A stretch of DNA of 9,359 nucleotides, taken from Candidatus Kuenenbacteria bacterium CG_4_8_14_3_um_filter_39_15. GTDB lineage: Bacteria; Patescibacteriota; Patescibacteriia; UBA2196; GWA2-42-15. Every line of letters begins with the position of its first letter. Positions within the stretch are counted from its first letter, which is position 1. The notes under the pieces are model-generated. The model worked only from the letters and a program-made list of their open reading frames with translations, had not been told where the DNA came from and searched no databases. This document shows, piece after piece, positions 1 through 6,821 of this stretch. The stretch lies in NCBI GenBank assembly GCA_002782365.1, contig PFHP01000027.1:1-9359 (forward strand), written 5' to 3'. A program made the translations under genes and the position numbers.

Positions 1-2804
1 TTGATGCAAACGCCCTTATTCATCGCGCTTTTCACGCCCTGCCGCCTTTGATGACTAAGGATGGGGTGCTGGTGAATGCTGTTTATGGTTTTGCCAATAT
101 ATTACTTAAAGTTTTAAAAGACATTAAGCCGGATTATGTGGCAGTCTGTTTTGACGTGGCCAGGGAAACTTTTCGCCATAAAATGTATCCGGATTATAAG
201 GCGCACAGAAAGCACGGGCCGCAAGAGCTTTATGACCAGTTTGAGATGGTTAAAGAATTGGTTAAGGCGTTTAAGATGCCGCTTTATGCCTTGGCAGGTT
301 ATGAAGCAGATGATTTAATTGGCACGATCGTCAATAAGATACAAGATACAGTTAACAATAAACAGGGTAAGGTAAAAATAGAAAACTATATCGTGACAGG
401 GGATATGGATACCTTGCAGTTAATAGCCGAAGATACGAAAGTTTATACTTTGCACAAGGGAATTAGCGATACTATAATTTATGATGAATCGGCAGTCAGG
501 GAAAAATATGGCTTTGGGCAGGAGTTGCTGGTTGATTATAAGGCGCTCAGAGGAGACCCTTCTGACAATATCCCCGGGGTAAAAGGAGTCGGGGAAAAGA
601 CAGCTCAAGAGCTAATAAAAAAATTTAAGGCGCTTGAAAACTTGTATGATTTTATTGACGGTTTAAAAAAGCTTGGGGCAGAAGCTAGAAATCAGGCGTT
701 AGAAATGAAGGGCATTAAAAAATCCGTTTATACAAAATTAATTAATCATAAAAAAGAGGCGTTTTTGTCCAAGAGGCTGGCGACGATAAAATGTGATGTT
801 AAAATGGATTTTAATCTGGCTGAGACGCGGGTTCAGCCGTTTGATGCCGCGCGGTTAGTAGAGCTGTTCCAGACATGGAATTTTAAATCTCTGATTGGCA
901 GGATTCCGGCAGCGGAAAAAATAATTATTAAGGGACAGAGTTCGCTTTTTAATCAGGGGAATCAGCCGGGCGGGGGGAAAAACAAATTTGAGATCAGACA
1001 GGGTTATGAGTTGCTTGATCACCAGGATAAACGCGATTATTTTTTAGAAAAATTAGCGCCACAAAAAGAGTTTGCCATTGATACGGAAACAGATAGTGTT
1101 GATCCCTGGCGCTTAAATTTGCTGGGCGTTAGTTTTTCATGGCAAGCCGGCAGCGCTTATTATTTGCCAATTGAGAAATTAGAAATTAGCGGACAGCCAT
1201 CAGGAATTTTTTATAATCAGTTAAATAAAATATTAGCTGACGAGAAAATTAAAAAAATTGGGCATAACATTAAATTTGATTTGGAAGCTTTAGCCAGAGC
1301 TGGCTTTGAATTAAAAGGCATTGCTTTTGATACGATGGTGGCGTCGTATTTATTAAATCCTGGTTCAAGGCAGCATAGTCTGGCCGCCGCGGCATTTACG
1401 GAATTCGGCTATGAGATGACGGCGATTGAAAGCCTGCTCGGCCCCAAAGGCAAAGACCAGCTTAATATGAGCCAAGTGGCCGTGGCCAGAGTAGCTGATT
1501 ATTCATGCGAGGATGCTGATTATACCTGGCGGTTGTATGAAAAGTTAAAAAAGCAGCTGCTTAAGAATGATTTATTGGATTTGCTGGAAGATATTGAAAA
1601 TCCGTTAATTCGGGTGTTGGCTAAAATGGAGAAAAACGGGGTGATGATTGATGTTAATTTTTTAAAGAAGATGAGTCGGGAATTGGCATTAAAAATAAAT
1701 AGTTTAGAAGCCAAAATTTTTAAAATGGCTGGCATGAAGTTTAATGTCCGTTCGCCGCTGCAATTAAAGGAAATTTTATTTGATAAATTAAATATTTCAA
1801 CCGCCGGACTTGCCAGGACTAAAACTGGCATTTCCACGGCAGCCGTGGAACTTGATAAATTGCAAGGCAGGCATCCGCTGATTGATTTGATCAGGGAGCA
1901 CAGGGAACTGGCCAAGTTAAAAAGCACTTATACTGATGCCTTGCCGCAGCTGATTAACCCGGCGGATAAAAGAATTCACACTTCATTTAACCAGACGGTC
2001 ACCGCCACTGGCAGATTATCATCGTCTGATCCAAATTTGCAGAATATTCCGATTCGCACGGAGTTGGGCCGTAAAATCAGGCAGGCATTTGTGGCGCCAG
2101 TTGGTTATAAAATCGCGGCTTTGGATTATTCGCAGATTGAGTTAAGGATTGCGGCCGCCTTGAGCGGCGATAAAAAAATGATAGCGGCGTTTGAAAGAAA
2201 AGAAGATTTTCACGCGCGGACGGCGGCCGAAGTTTTTGAAGTTTCTTTAGATAAAGTGACATCAGAGATGAGGCGCAAGGCAAAAGAGGTTAATTTTGGG
2301 ATTTTGTATGGCTTGGGGGCGCATGGTTTGGCGCAGCGGACAGGAGTGAGTTATGAGGAGGCGCTGGCATTTATTGAAAAATATTTTGACGTTTATAGCG
2401 ATTTGAAAGAATATTTAGAAGAAACGATTACCCTGGCTCATTCCCAGGAATACGTGGAAACTTTGTTCGGCCGTAAACGGTATTTGCCGGAAATTAACGC
2501 GGATCATCAGGGCTTGAGAGCACAGGCGGAAAGGATGGCTTTGAATCATCCTTTCCAGGGTTCAAGCGCTGATCTGATCAAGATGGCTATGATTGAAGTT
2601 GATAAATTGATTGAAAAAGAATTTTCAGCTGACGCAGTGAGGATGATATTGCAAGTGCATGACGAGTTGGTGTTTGAGATAAAAGATGGGCTGGTTAAAA
2701 AAGCCAGTGAATTAATTAAAGATGAAATGGAAACGGTCTATAAATTAAAAGTGCCGATTGTGGTAGATGTGGGTATAGGTAAAAATTGGGGAGAGTGCAA
2801 ATAA
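1..2804 (+). CDS. polA: DNA polymerase I, 5'-truncated by window edge
   Basis: Pol I fills gaps, removes primers and takes part in excision repair. The reading frame is open from base 3, and the first visible residues DANALIHRAFHALPP match the start of the 5'-nuclease domain, so the gene begins left of the window. The TTG at 48 is not the start. The 5'-nuclease domain covers about 1-900, with an EADDLIG metal-site motif near 303-323, TGDMDTLQL near 396-422 and an H3TH stretch (DNIPGVKGVGEKTA) near 564-605. The 3'-5' exonuclease is intact: DTE at 1080-1088, the Asp of HNIKFD at 1278, and Tyr-x3-Asp at 1500-1514. Polymerase motif A has its Asp at 2124. Motif B at 2271-2312 keeps Arg, Lys, Phe and Tyr in E. 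coli 754/758/762/766 register. Motif C HDE lies at 2658-2666. The gene is full-length at its 3' end with no frameshift. No terminator with a T-tract follows directly. Confidence 0.97.
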   Translation, partial: DANALIHRAFHALPPLMTKDGVLVNAVYGFANILLKVLKDIKPDYVAVCFDVARETFRHKMYPDYKAHRKHGPQELYDQFEMVKELVKAFKMPLYALAGYEADDLIGTIVNKIQDTVNNKQGKVKIENYIVTGDMDTLQLIAEDTKVYTLHKGISDTIIYDESAVREKYGFGQELLVDYKALRGDPSDNIPGVKGVGEKTAQELIKKFKALENLYDFIDGLKKLGAEARNQALEMKGIKKSVYTKLINHKKEAFLSKRLATIKCDVKMDFNLAETRVQPFDAARLVELFQTWNFKSLIGRIPAAEKIIIKGQSSLFNQGNQPGGGKNKFEIRQGYELLDHQDKRDYFLEKLAPQKEFAIDTETDSVDPWRLNLLGVSFSWQAGSAYYLPIEKLEISGQPSGIFYNQLNKILADEKIKKIGHNIKFDLEALARAGFELKGIAFDTMVASYLLNPGSRQHSLAAAAFTEFGYEMTAIESLLGPKGKDQLNMSQVAVARVADYSCEDADYTWRLYEKLKKQLLKNDLLDLLEDIENPLIRVLAKMEKNGVMIDVNFLKKMSRELALKINSLEAKIFKMAGMKFNVRSPLQLKEILFDKLNISTAGLARTKTGISTAAVELDKLQGRHPLIDLIREHRELAKLKSTYTDALPQLINPADKRIHTSFNQTVTATGRLSSSDPNLQNIPIRTELGRKIRQAFVAPVGYKIAALDYSQIELRIAAALSGDKKMIAAFERKEDFHARTAAEVFEVSLDKVTSEMRRKAKEVNFGILYGLGAHGLAQRTGVSYEEALAFIEKYFDVYSDLKEYLEETITLAHSQEYVETLFGRKRYLPEINADHQGLRAQAERMALNHPFQGSSADLIKMAMIEVDKLIEKEFSADAVRMILQVHDELVFEIKDGLVKKASELIKDEMETVYKLKVPIVVDVGIGKNWGECK

Positions 2805-2807
2805 TCA

Positions 2808-2889
2808 GAATACAAAGAGCAATAAACAAAGAACAAGGAGTTGGACAAATACAAACTTTAATAATTCTTGTTCCCTGTTAATTGTATTC
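2808..2889. repeat. imperfect inverted repeat downstream of polA
   Basis: The left arm (2808-2837) begins GAATACAA and ends GAACAAG. The right arm (2867-2889) is CTTGTTC followed by TTGTATTC after a short gap. The outer 8 and inner 7 bases are perfectly complementary, but the left arm carries about 7 extra bases in its middle. It starts 4 bases after the polA stop, so it could form a 3' hairpin on the polA transcript, although no clean T-run follows. It may instead be a degenerate dispersed repeat. The rest of 2805-3082 holds the HU promoter and leader and no gene. Confidence 0.5.
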
Positions 2890-2910
2890 CGTATCTTGGT
2901 TTTTGGCCTG

Positions 2911-2952
2911 TTGACAAGAGGATTTGCACAATTCTTAATAAGGTGCGATAAT
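2911..2952 (+). promoter_or_regulatory. candidate promoter region for the HU gene
   Basis: Two overlapping readings exist. One is a consensus -35 TTGACA at 2911-2916 with a poor -10 (CTTAAT at 2934-2939, 17-bp spacing). The other is an extended -10, TG-C-GATAAT at 2944-2952, with a weak -35 (TTGCAC at 2924-2929, 17-bp spacing). The second would start transcription near 2959 and give a leader of about 120 nt. Which one is used cannot be decided from sequence. Confidence 0.5.
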
Positions 2953-2986
2953 TATTGTATCAATTTACATTTATCCCAATAAAATA

Positions 2987-3052
2987 AGTTACTGGCTCGA
3001 GGTAACTAATAAAAGGGAATAAAAGTAGCCCGGGTGTGTTTGTTGCCCTGGG
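2987..3052 (+). promoter_or_regulatory. structured 5' leader of the HU gene
   Basis: Two hairpins lie in tandem between the promoter and the HU start. The first is AGTTAC (2987-2992) with GTAACT (3002-3007), a perfect 6-bp stem whose loop contains the palindrome CTCGAG. The second is CCCGGG (3029-3034) with CCTGGG (3047-3052), 6 pairs with one G-U. Neither is followed by a T-run, so they are not terminators. They might protect the RNA or control translation of HU. No known riboswitch family is recognised. Confidence 0.4.
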
Positions 3053-3082
3053 TCACATTATTAACTAATTTTAGCGAAAAAT

Positions 3083-3364
3083 ATGGCTAAAATGACAAAA
3101 ACTCAAATTATGCAGGCATTGGCAGACAAGAGTGGTATGGCCAAGAAGGATGTGGTCAGTTTTATGGACAAATTGACGGAACTCGCTTATAGCGAAGTAA
3201 AAAGCAATGGCGAGTTTGTATTACCAGGTTTTGGTAAGTTGGTAAAGGTTAATAGAAAAGCTCGCGAGGGCAGAAATCCAGCAACCGGTGCGACAATTCA
3301 TATCCCTGCGAAGACTGTGGTAAAATTTCGTGTGGCCAAGGCGGTTAAGGACGCATTACTTTAA
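3083..3364 (+). CDS. hup: HU-family DNA-binding protein
   Basis: This encodes a 93-residue HU/IHF-type nucleoid protein, the usual length for the family, which acts as a dimer that bends and packages DNA. The N-terminal helical part (MTKTQIMQALADKSGMAKKD) is followed by the beta-arm signature GFGKLVKVNRKAREGRNPATG at roughly residues 50-70. The RNPATG stretch carries the proline that intercalates into DNA. The C-terminus FRVAKAVKDALL is typical. The ATG at 3083 is chosen; a second ATG three codons later would also give a complete domain. No Shine-Dalgarno is visible before either. It stands alone between its own promoter and a strong terminator. HU versus IHF subtype cannot be settled, but nothing suggests IHF specificity. 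Confidence 0.95.
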   Translation: MAKMTKTQIMQALADKSGMAKKDVVSFMDKLTELAYSEVKSNGEFVLPGFGKLVKVNRKAREGRNPATGATIHIPAKTVVKFRVAKAVKDALL

Positions 3365-3383
3365 AGGCTAGATTTTTATAAAT

Positions 3384-3418
3384 AAAAAGCTCTCCGACGT
3401 TATGCCGGGGAGCTTTTT
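3384..3418. terminator. bidirectional intrinsic terminator between HU and pilT
   Basis: A 13-bp stem (AAAAAGCTCTCCG at 3384-3396 with CGGGGAGCTTTTT at 3406-3418, one G-T pair) encloses a 9-nt loop. The A-run on one side and T-run on the other let it end both the plus-strand HU transcript and the minus-strand pilT transcript, which converge here. Confidence 0.92.
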
Positions 3419-3429
3419 AGTTTGATAAA

Positions 3430-4473
3430 TTATTTGATAGTCGTGCCATTAGTAGAGTATTGTCTGGCAGTTTCTTTGTCAATCAAACCTTGTTTAATAA
3501 GTTTTTCCAGCGATTGGTCCATGGTAATCATAGAGTCATCGGATGACGTTTGAATAACAGTTTTGATTTGGGTAATTTTGTTTTCACGGATAAGATTGGC
3601 CACTGCCGGAGTATTGATCATGATTTCCCTGGCGGCGACGCGATTTTTACCATCTTTGGTTTGTATCAGCTGTTGGGCGATAACACCCACCAGCGACATG
3701 GAGAGCTGCATGCGGATTTGTTCTTGCTGGTGAGGCGGGAAGATATCAATAATCCTGTCAACCGTTTGAGAGGCATTGGGGGTGTGGAGAGTGGCCAGCA
3801 CTAAATGGCCTGTTTCAGCCAGAGTAATAGTGGAAGCAATGGTTTCCAAATCGCGCATTTCGCCCACCATAATAACGTTTGGATCCTGTCTTAAAACATG
3901 TTTGAGAGCGTCAGGAAAAGATAAAAAATCAAAGCCGTATTGCCGTTGGCGGATCATGCTTTTTTTAGGAGTGAAAACATATTCAATCGGATCCTCAAGA
4001 GTGATGATATTACATGATCGCTCATTATTAATCAGGCTGATGATAGTAGCTAATGAAGTTGATTTGCCGCAACCGGTGGGACCGGTTAGAATAATCAATC
4101 CTTGGTTAAGGCGGGATAATTGGTAAACAATTTCAGGCATCATAATTTCTTCCATGGTAGGAATTTTGGTGCTGATCACCCGGGCGGCAAGGCTGGGACT
4201 GCCTTTTTCAAAATGGAGATTAATGCGGAAACGTTCCCCGCTTTCAAGTTGGTAGGCTAAATCCAATTCTCGCTTGCTTAAATACTGATCCTTTTGATTG
4301 GTATTTAGGATAGAGAGGACCAGATCCTCCAATTTTTTTTGATTAAAAATGCCAAACTTATCCAGGCGGATGAGCTTGCCAGTAACTCTAATAATCAGCG
4401 GTTCGCCATTGATGAGATGAATGTCAGAAGCTTTGTGAAGTGTTCCTTCCTCAAAAATTTGTTTAATGGTCAT
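3430..4473 (-). CDS. pilT: type IV pilus retraction ATPase PilT
   Basis: PilT is a hexameric cytoplasmic ATPase that disassembles type IV pili, driving twitching motility and DNA uptake. The 347 residues match the family's usual length of about 345. The N-terminal PAS-like domain (about 1-105) contains ASDIHL. The ATPase core has Walker A GPTGCGKST at 131-139, the Asp box ITLEDPIEYV at 157-166, Walker B DPNVIMVGEMRD at 197-208 and the His box with LATLHTPNASQTVDRIIDIF at 226-245. The AVANLIRE at 290-297 corresponds to the PilT hallmark AIRNLIRE, and the C-terminal MDQSLEKLIKQGLI is also PilT-like, which favours PilT over PilB or PilU. The ATG at 4473 sits about 12 nt below a predicted transcription start, with no Shine-Dalgarno. 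No other pilus gene is in the window. Confidence 0.95.
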   Translation of the reverse strand: MTIKQIFEEGTLHKASDIHLINGEPLIIRVTGKLIRLDKFGIFNQKKLEDLVLSILNTNQKDQYLSKRELDLAYQLESGERFRINLHFEKGSPSLAARVISTKIPTMEEIMMPEIVYQLSRLNQGLIILTGPTGCGKSTSLATIISLINNERSCNIITLEDPIEYVFTPKKSMIRQRQYGFDFLSFPDALKHVLRQDPNVIMVGEMRDLETIASTITLAETGHLVLATLHTPNASQTVDRIIDIFPPHQQEQIRMQLSMSLVGVIAQQLIQTKDGKNRVAAREIMINTPAVANLIRENKITQIKTVIQTSSDDSMITMDQSLEKLIKQGLIDKETARQYSTNGTTIK

Positions 4474-4491
4474 ATATTTTATTGTAACATA

Positions 4492-4520
4492 ATTATAACA
4501 TAGTTTTTATCCGTTGACAA
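4492..4520 (-). promoter_or_regulatory. pilT promoter
   Basis: On the minus strand TTGTCA (4520-4515) is separated by 17 bp from a perfect TATAAT (4497-4492), preceded by TGT, so the -10 is extended. Transcription would start near 4485, leaving about 12 nt before the pilT ATG. The -35 overlaps the -35 of the opposite promoter. Confidence 0.85.
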
Positions 4521-4542
4521 ATATTATTAAATATGCTATAAT
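4514..4542 (+). promoter_or_regulatory. promoter of the FN3/TSP3 surface protein gene
   Basis: A perfect sigma70-type promoter: TTGACA (4514-4519), 17-bp spacer, TATAAT (4537-4542), with an extended TGC just before the -10. The predicted start near 4549 gives a leader of about 24 nt that begins with a 5-bp hairpin (GTTAA 4549-4553 with TTAAC 4559-4563). Confidence 0.9.
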
Positions 4543-4572
4543 TTTTAGGTTAATAAGCTTAACTATATATTT

Positions 4573-6003
4573 ATGCCCAAAGTTACTAAATTTTTGCTAA
4601 TCATAGCCATATTATTTGCTTCAATGAGCTATCTGACAATAGCAACTGCTCAAGTTTATATTTATAATGTAGAAGTTTTTGATATGCAAAATGGCAGTGT
4701 TAAAATTTATTGGGAGACAGTTGAGCCAACTCAAGCCAGGGTTTATTTAGGGGAAAGTTCAAATAATCTGGATAAATTTTATTTTTATAGCCAGTTTGAT
4801 TCAGCGCATGTCGTTACTTTTATGGGCTTGCAAAAAGATGTCACGTATTATTTTAAAATCGTGGCCGTCAATAAAGCAGGCGGCATAATGGAATCATTTT
4901 TGCAGACTTTTTCAACCAAGAATATGATTGATACCGTGGCGCCTGAATTTTCAAACGCCCAGGTAACGCAAACAACAAAAGATGCCGCGGCAGTTTCCTG
5001 GACGACCAATGAAGAAACCAAGGCGGAAATTTTTTACGGCACAAGAGAATATGATCTGAATAAAAAGGCTGGTTATGGCAGTTATAATAAATATCATGAA
5101 ATATTTTTATATAATTTAACTCCGGAAACATACTATTTTGTAAAGATTATTGCCGAAGACCGCGGCAAGAACAAACAGATTAGTTTTTTAAATTTTAAAA
5201 CGGCCAAGGGTTTGGATAAAAATACGGCTTTGAAGATTTATCAGATTGAGCCGGCGAATTTTGATGGTGAGTTGGTTCATCAAAACAAAGTTACTTTAAA
5301 GTGGAAAACAAATTTTGTGGCTAAAAGTAAAATTCATTATGGTTTAGAATCAGGTAAATATAATAAGCACGCTGATGTTTTGAAAGACAGCCATGCTTTA
5401 GAATATGAATTTACCATTGAAGCCTTGGAGCCGAATGTCACCTATTATTACAAAATTGAGGTTTATGATAGTTTTTATGGCAAGAAAGTAGAGAGCGGAG
5501 AATTGACTTTTACTACCAGCGCTTTTTCAGCGCCTACGCCGCAAATTAAGGACATTCAGGCCGGCAGTGAATATTTTGATTCTGATAATGACGGCTTGAG
5601 TGACATTTATGAATATGAGATTGGCACTGATCCCCTTAAGCAAGATAGCGATGGCGATGGTTATAATGATGGCAATGAAATGAAACACGGCTGGGATCCG
5701 AATGTTTTTGGCAGTACTGCTGGCGCTCGGTTGCAAGCAGCAAATTATTATCTGCCCAAAAGAAATTATCAATATCGGGTAGAGAAAGATAGGGAACTCC
5801 GTATCTATGTCAATAATCGTTTGGGTAGTCCCTATGTGGCTTCTAAAAACTGGAGAATATTGAGTGATGCTTATATTTATGGCGGATATCCGGCTGAAGC
5901 AATTGTCACTGCCATCAAACATGGCGGGAAAACCGTGCATCCGACTATCCCCTGGAGCGTCTGGAAAAAGACCAGTGTTTACCAGCAATATATTAATCGG
6001 TAA
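4573..6003 (+). CDS. secreted three-FN3 protein with TSP3 calcium-binding repeats
   Basis: A 476-residue exported protein of unknown specific role. Residues 1-26 form a signal peptide: a short basic start, a hydrophobic core LLIIAILFA, and an ATA cleavage site before Gln27. Three fibronectin type III-like domains follow (about 28-115, 120-212, 220-318), each with W-x-T in an early strand and a late VTYYFKI, ETYYFVKI or VTYYYKI strand, as in the N-terminal FN3 of purple acid phosphatases. Residues 336-376 hold DSDNDGLSD and DSDGDGYND, Asp-rich TSP3-type calcium loops, each followed by E-x3-G-x-DP-like text. The last 95 residues form a separate module ending in YIYGGYP, GGKTVHPTIPWSVW and YQQYINR. 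There is no LPXTG or C-terminal membrane helix. It is transcribed divergently from pilT; surface adhesion or pilus-related work is only a guess. Confidence 0.85.
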   Translation: MPKVTKFLLIIAILFASMSYLTIATAQVYIYNVEVFDMQNGSVKIYWETVEPTQARVYLGESSNNLDKFYFYSQFDSAHVVTFMGLQKDVTYYFKIVAVNKAGGIMESFLQTFSTKNMIDTVAPEFSNAQVTQTTKDAAAVSWTTNEETKAEIFYGTREYDLNKKAGYGSYNKYHEIFLYNLTPETYYFVKIIAEDRGKNKQISFLNFKTAKGLDKNTALKIYQIEPANFDGELVHQNKVTLKWKTNFVAKSKIHYGLESGKYNKHADVLKDSHALEYEFTIEALEPNVTYYYKIEVYDSFYGKKVESGELTFTTSAFSAPTPQIKDIQAGSEYFDSDNDGLSDIYEYEIGTDPLKQDSDGDGYNDGNEMKHGWDPNVFGSTAGARLQAANYYLPKRNYQYRVEKDRELRIYVNNRLGSPYVASKNWRILSDAYIYGGYPAEAIVTAIKHGGKTVHPTIPWSVWKKTSVYQQYINR

Positions 6004-6008
6004 AATAT

Positions 6009-6058
6009 TTAACTTTAATAGTTAATAAAAAACTTCTCTAATTTTAGAGAGGTTTTTT
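6009..6058 (+). terminator. intrinsic terminator after the FN3/TSP3 gene
   Basis: A small perfect hairpin (TTAACT 6009-6014 with AGTTAA 6020-6025) precedes a 14-bp stem (6027-6040 with 6045-6058, one G-U) with a 4-nt loop ending in six T. The A-run on the 5' side makes it symmetric, so it could also act on minus-strand transcripts. Confidence 0.92.
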
Positions 6059-6078
6059 GATACGGCTAAGTATAAAAG

Positions 6079-6129
6079 TTGGCAAATTTTTAAATTTATT
6101 ATATCATTTTTTTTAAATTAGGCTATAAT
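6079..6129 (+). promoter_or_regulatory. candidate promoter(s) for the NUDIX gene
   Basis: TTGGCA (6079-6084) and TATCAT (6102-6107) are spaced by 17 bp. A perfect TATAAT at 6124-6129 has only a weak -35, but would start transcription within a few bases of the ATG at 6138, giving a leaderless message. Confidence 0.5.
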
Positions 6130-6137
6130 TAAAGCAT

Positions 6138-6551
6138 ATGAAAGTCAAATCTTGCGGAATTATTCCCGTCTTAAAACAAAATAATAAAATCAAATTCTTG
6201 TTAATTCAGCACCAAGCTGGCCATTGGGCTTTTCCCAAAGGCGGAGTTGAGCAAGGTGAGACTGAAGCTGAAACAGCCAAACGAGAATTGCGGGAAGAAA
6301 CAGGTATTAAAGATTTTAAAACTCTTAATGATATTTATTTTACTGAAAAATATTCTTTTGAAAAAGACGGTAAAAAATATGATAAAATGGTTAAATATTT
6401 TTTGGCTTGGGTTAGAAATTCTGAAGTTAAATTATTAAAATCCGAATTACAAAATTATAGATGGCTAGAGTATGCTGAAGCGATAAAATTAATAACTTAT
6501 GAAGATGCAAAAAATATCTTAAGACAGGTTAATAAATATTTAATTCAATAA
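6138..6551 (+). CDS. NUDIX hydrolase, Ap4A-pyrophosphatase-like
   Basis: A 137-residue single-domain NUDIX enzyme that should hydrolyse a nucleoside diphosphate linked to another group, using Mg2+. The NUDIX box is complete at residues 35-57: Gly35, Glu41, Arg49-Glu50, Glu53-Glu54, Gly56-Ile57, so it is expected to be active. The start SCGIIPVLKQNNKIKFLLIQ and the WAFPKGGVEQGET run resemble the asymmetrical bis(5'-nucleosyl)-tetraphosphatase (NUDT2-like) branch more than MutT, but the substrate cannot be fixed from sequence. The ATG at 6138 follows a TATAAT closely and has no Shine-Dalgarno. It is a single-gene unit between two terminators. Confidence 0.92.
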   Translation: MKVKSCGIIPVLKQNNKIKFLLIQHQAGHWAFPKGGVEQGETEAETAKRELREETGIKDFKTLNDIYFTEKYSFEKDGKKYDKMVKYFLAWVRNSEVKLLKSELQNYRWLEYAEAIKLITYEDAKNILRQVNKYLIQ

Positions 6552-6613
6552 ATTTTTTAAGATTTTATCCCACTTCATCACTCACTATTTCTTACTTTTA
6601 TTTTTTATAAATC

Positions 6614-6650
6614 AAAAACACCCTCCGATATTTCATCGGAGGATGTCTTT
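6614..6650. terminator. terminator hairpin, copy 1 of repeat module
   Basis: The stem is AAAAACA-C-CCTCCGAT (6614-6629) with ATCGGAGG-A-TGTCTTT (6635-6650) and loop ATTTC. On the plus strand it has two A-C type mismatches; on the minus strand both become G-U pairs, so the minus-strand RNA folds without interruption and runs into TTTTT. It lies between the converging NUDIX and glycosylase genes and probably ends both. Confidence 0.8.
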
Positions 6651-6686
6651 TCCTTTGTTTTTGATAAGTGTCAGGGGCAAAGGGGT
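6642..6686. repeat. 45-nt direct repeat, left copy
   Basis: This matches 8374-8418 at 40 of 45 positions: the first 16 and last 18 bases are identical and the differences lie in the 11 between. Bases 6652-6683 form a 32-nt hairpin (CCTTTG with CAAAGG outside, TGATA with TGTCA inside). Similarity to the other copy stops at 6686 and continues leftward as a shared hairpin architecture. Confidence 0.85.
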
Positions 6687-6821
6687 CATCAATGTGGCTT
6701 CATTATAATTACTGATATTTTGTCAGATCCTGCCGAAGTAGACAATTTAATCTTTAAGATTAGGGAAATACGAGAGATTGCATAAATTTAAAAGAGCTAG
6801 GGTTAATTTAGTTTTTTTAAA

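Larger units (their letters stand above)
6561..6779 (+). pseudogene. doubtful gene remnant in the NUDIX-glycosylase gap
   Basis: The stretch 6552-6821 has no ordinary gene. One plus-strand frame stays open for 73 codons (6561-6779) and ends in protein-like text (ITDILSDPAEVDNL, then IREIREIA and a stop). It has no ATG, GTG or TTG start and runs straight through a terminator hairpin and the 45-nt repeat. It may be the tail of a decayed gene or simple chance. No family is recognised. Confidence 0.2.

Noticed and set aside
48..50. TTG at 48 as the start of polA
   Set aside because: The frame continues upstream to base 3 with residues that match the conserved 5'-nuclease N-terminus, so the gene begins outside the window.
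1520..1927. Antisense open frames inside polA
   Set aside because: They mirror the well-conserved polymerase frame, have no family features and no start signals.
3550..4126. Plus-strand frames opposite pilT
   Set aside because: They lie wholly within the conserved ATPase gene and have no recognisable protein features.
5527..5988. 153-codon antisense frame inside the FN3/TSP3 gene
   Set aside because: Its Ile-rich text is the complement of the Asp/Asn-rich calcium repeats on the coding strand.
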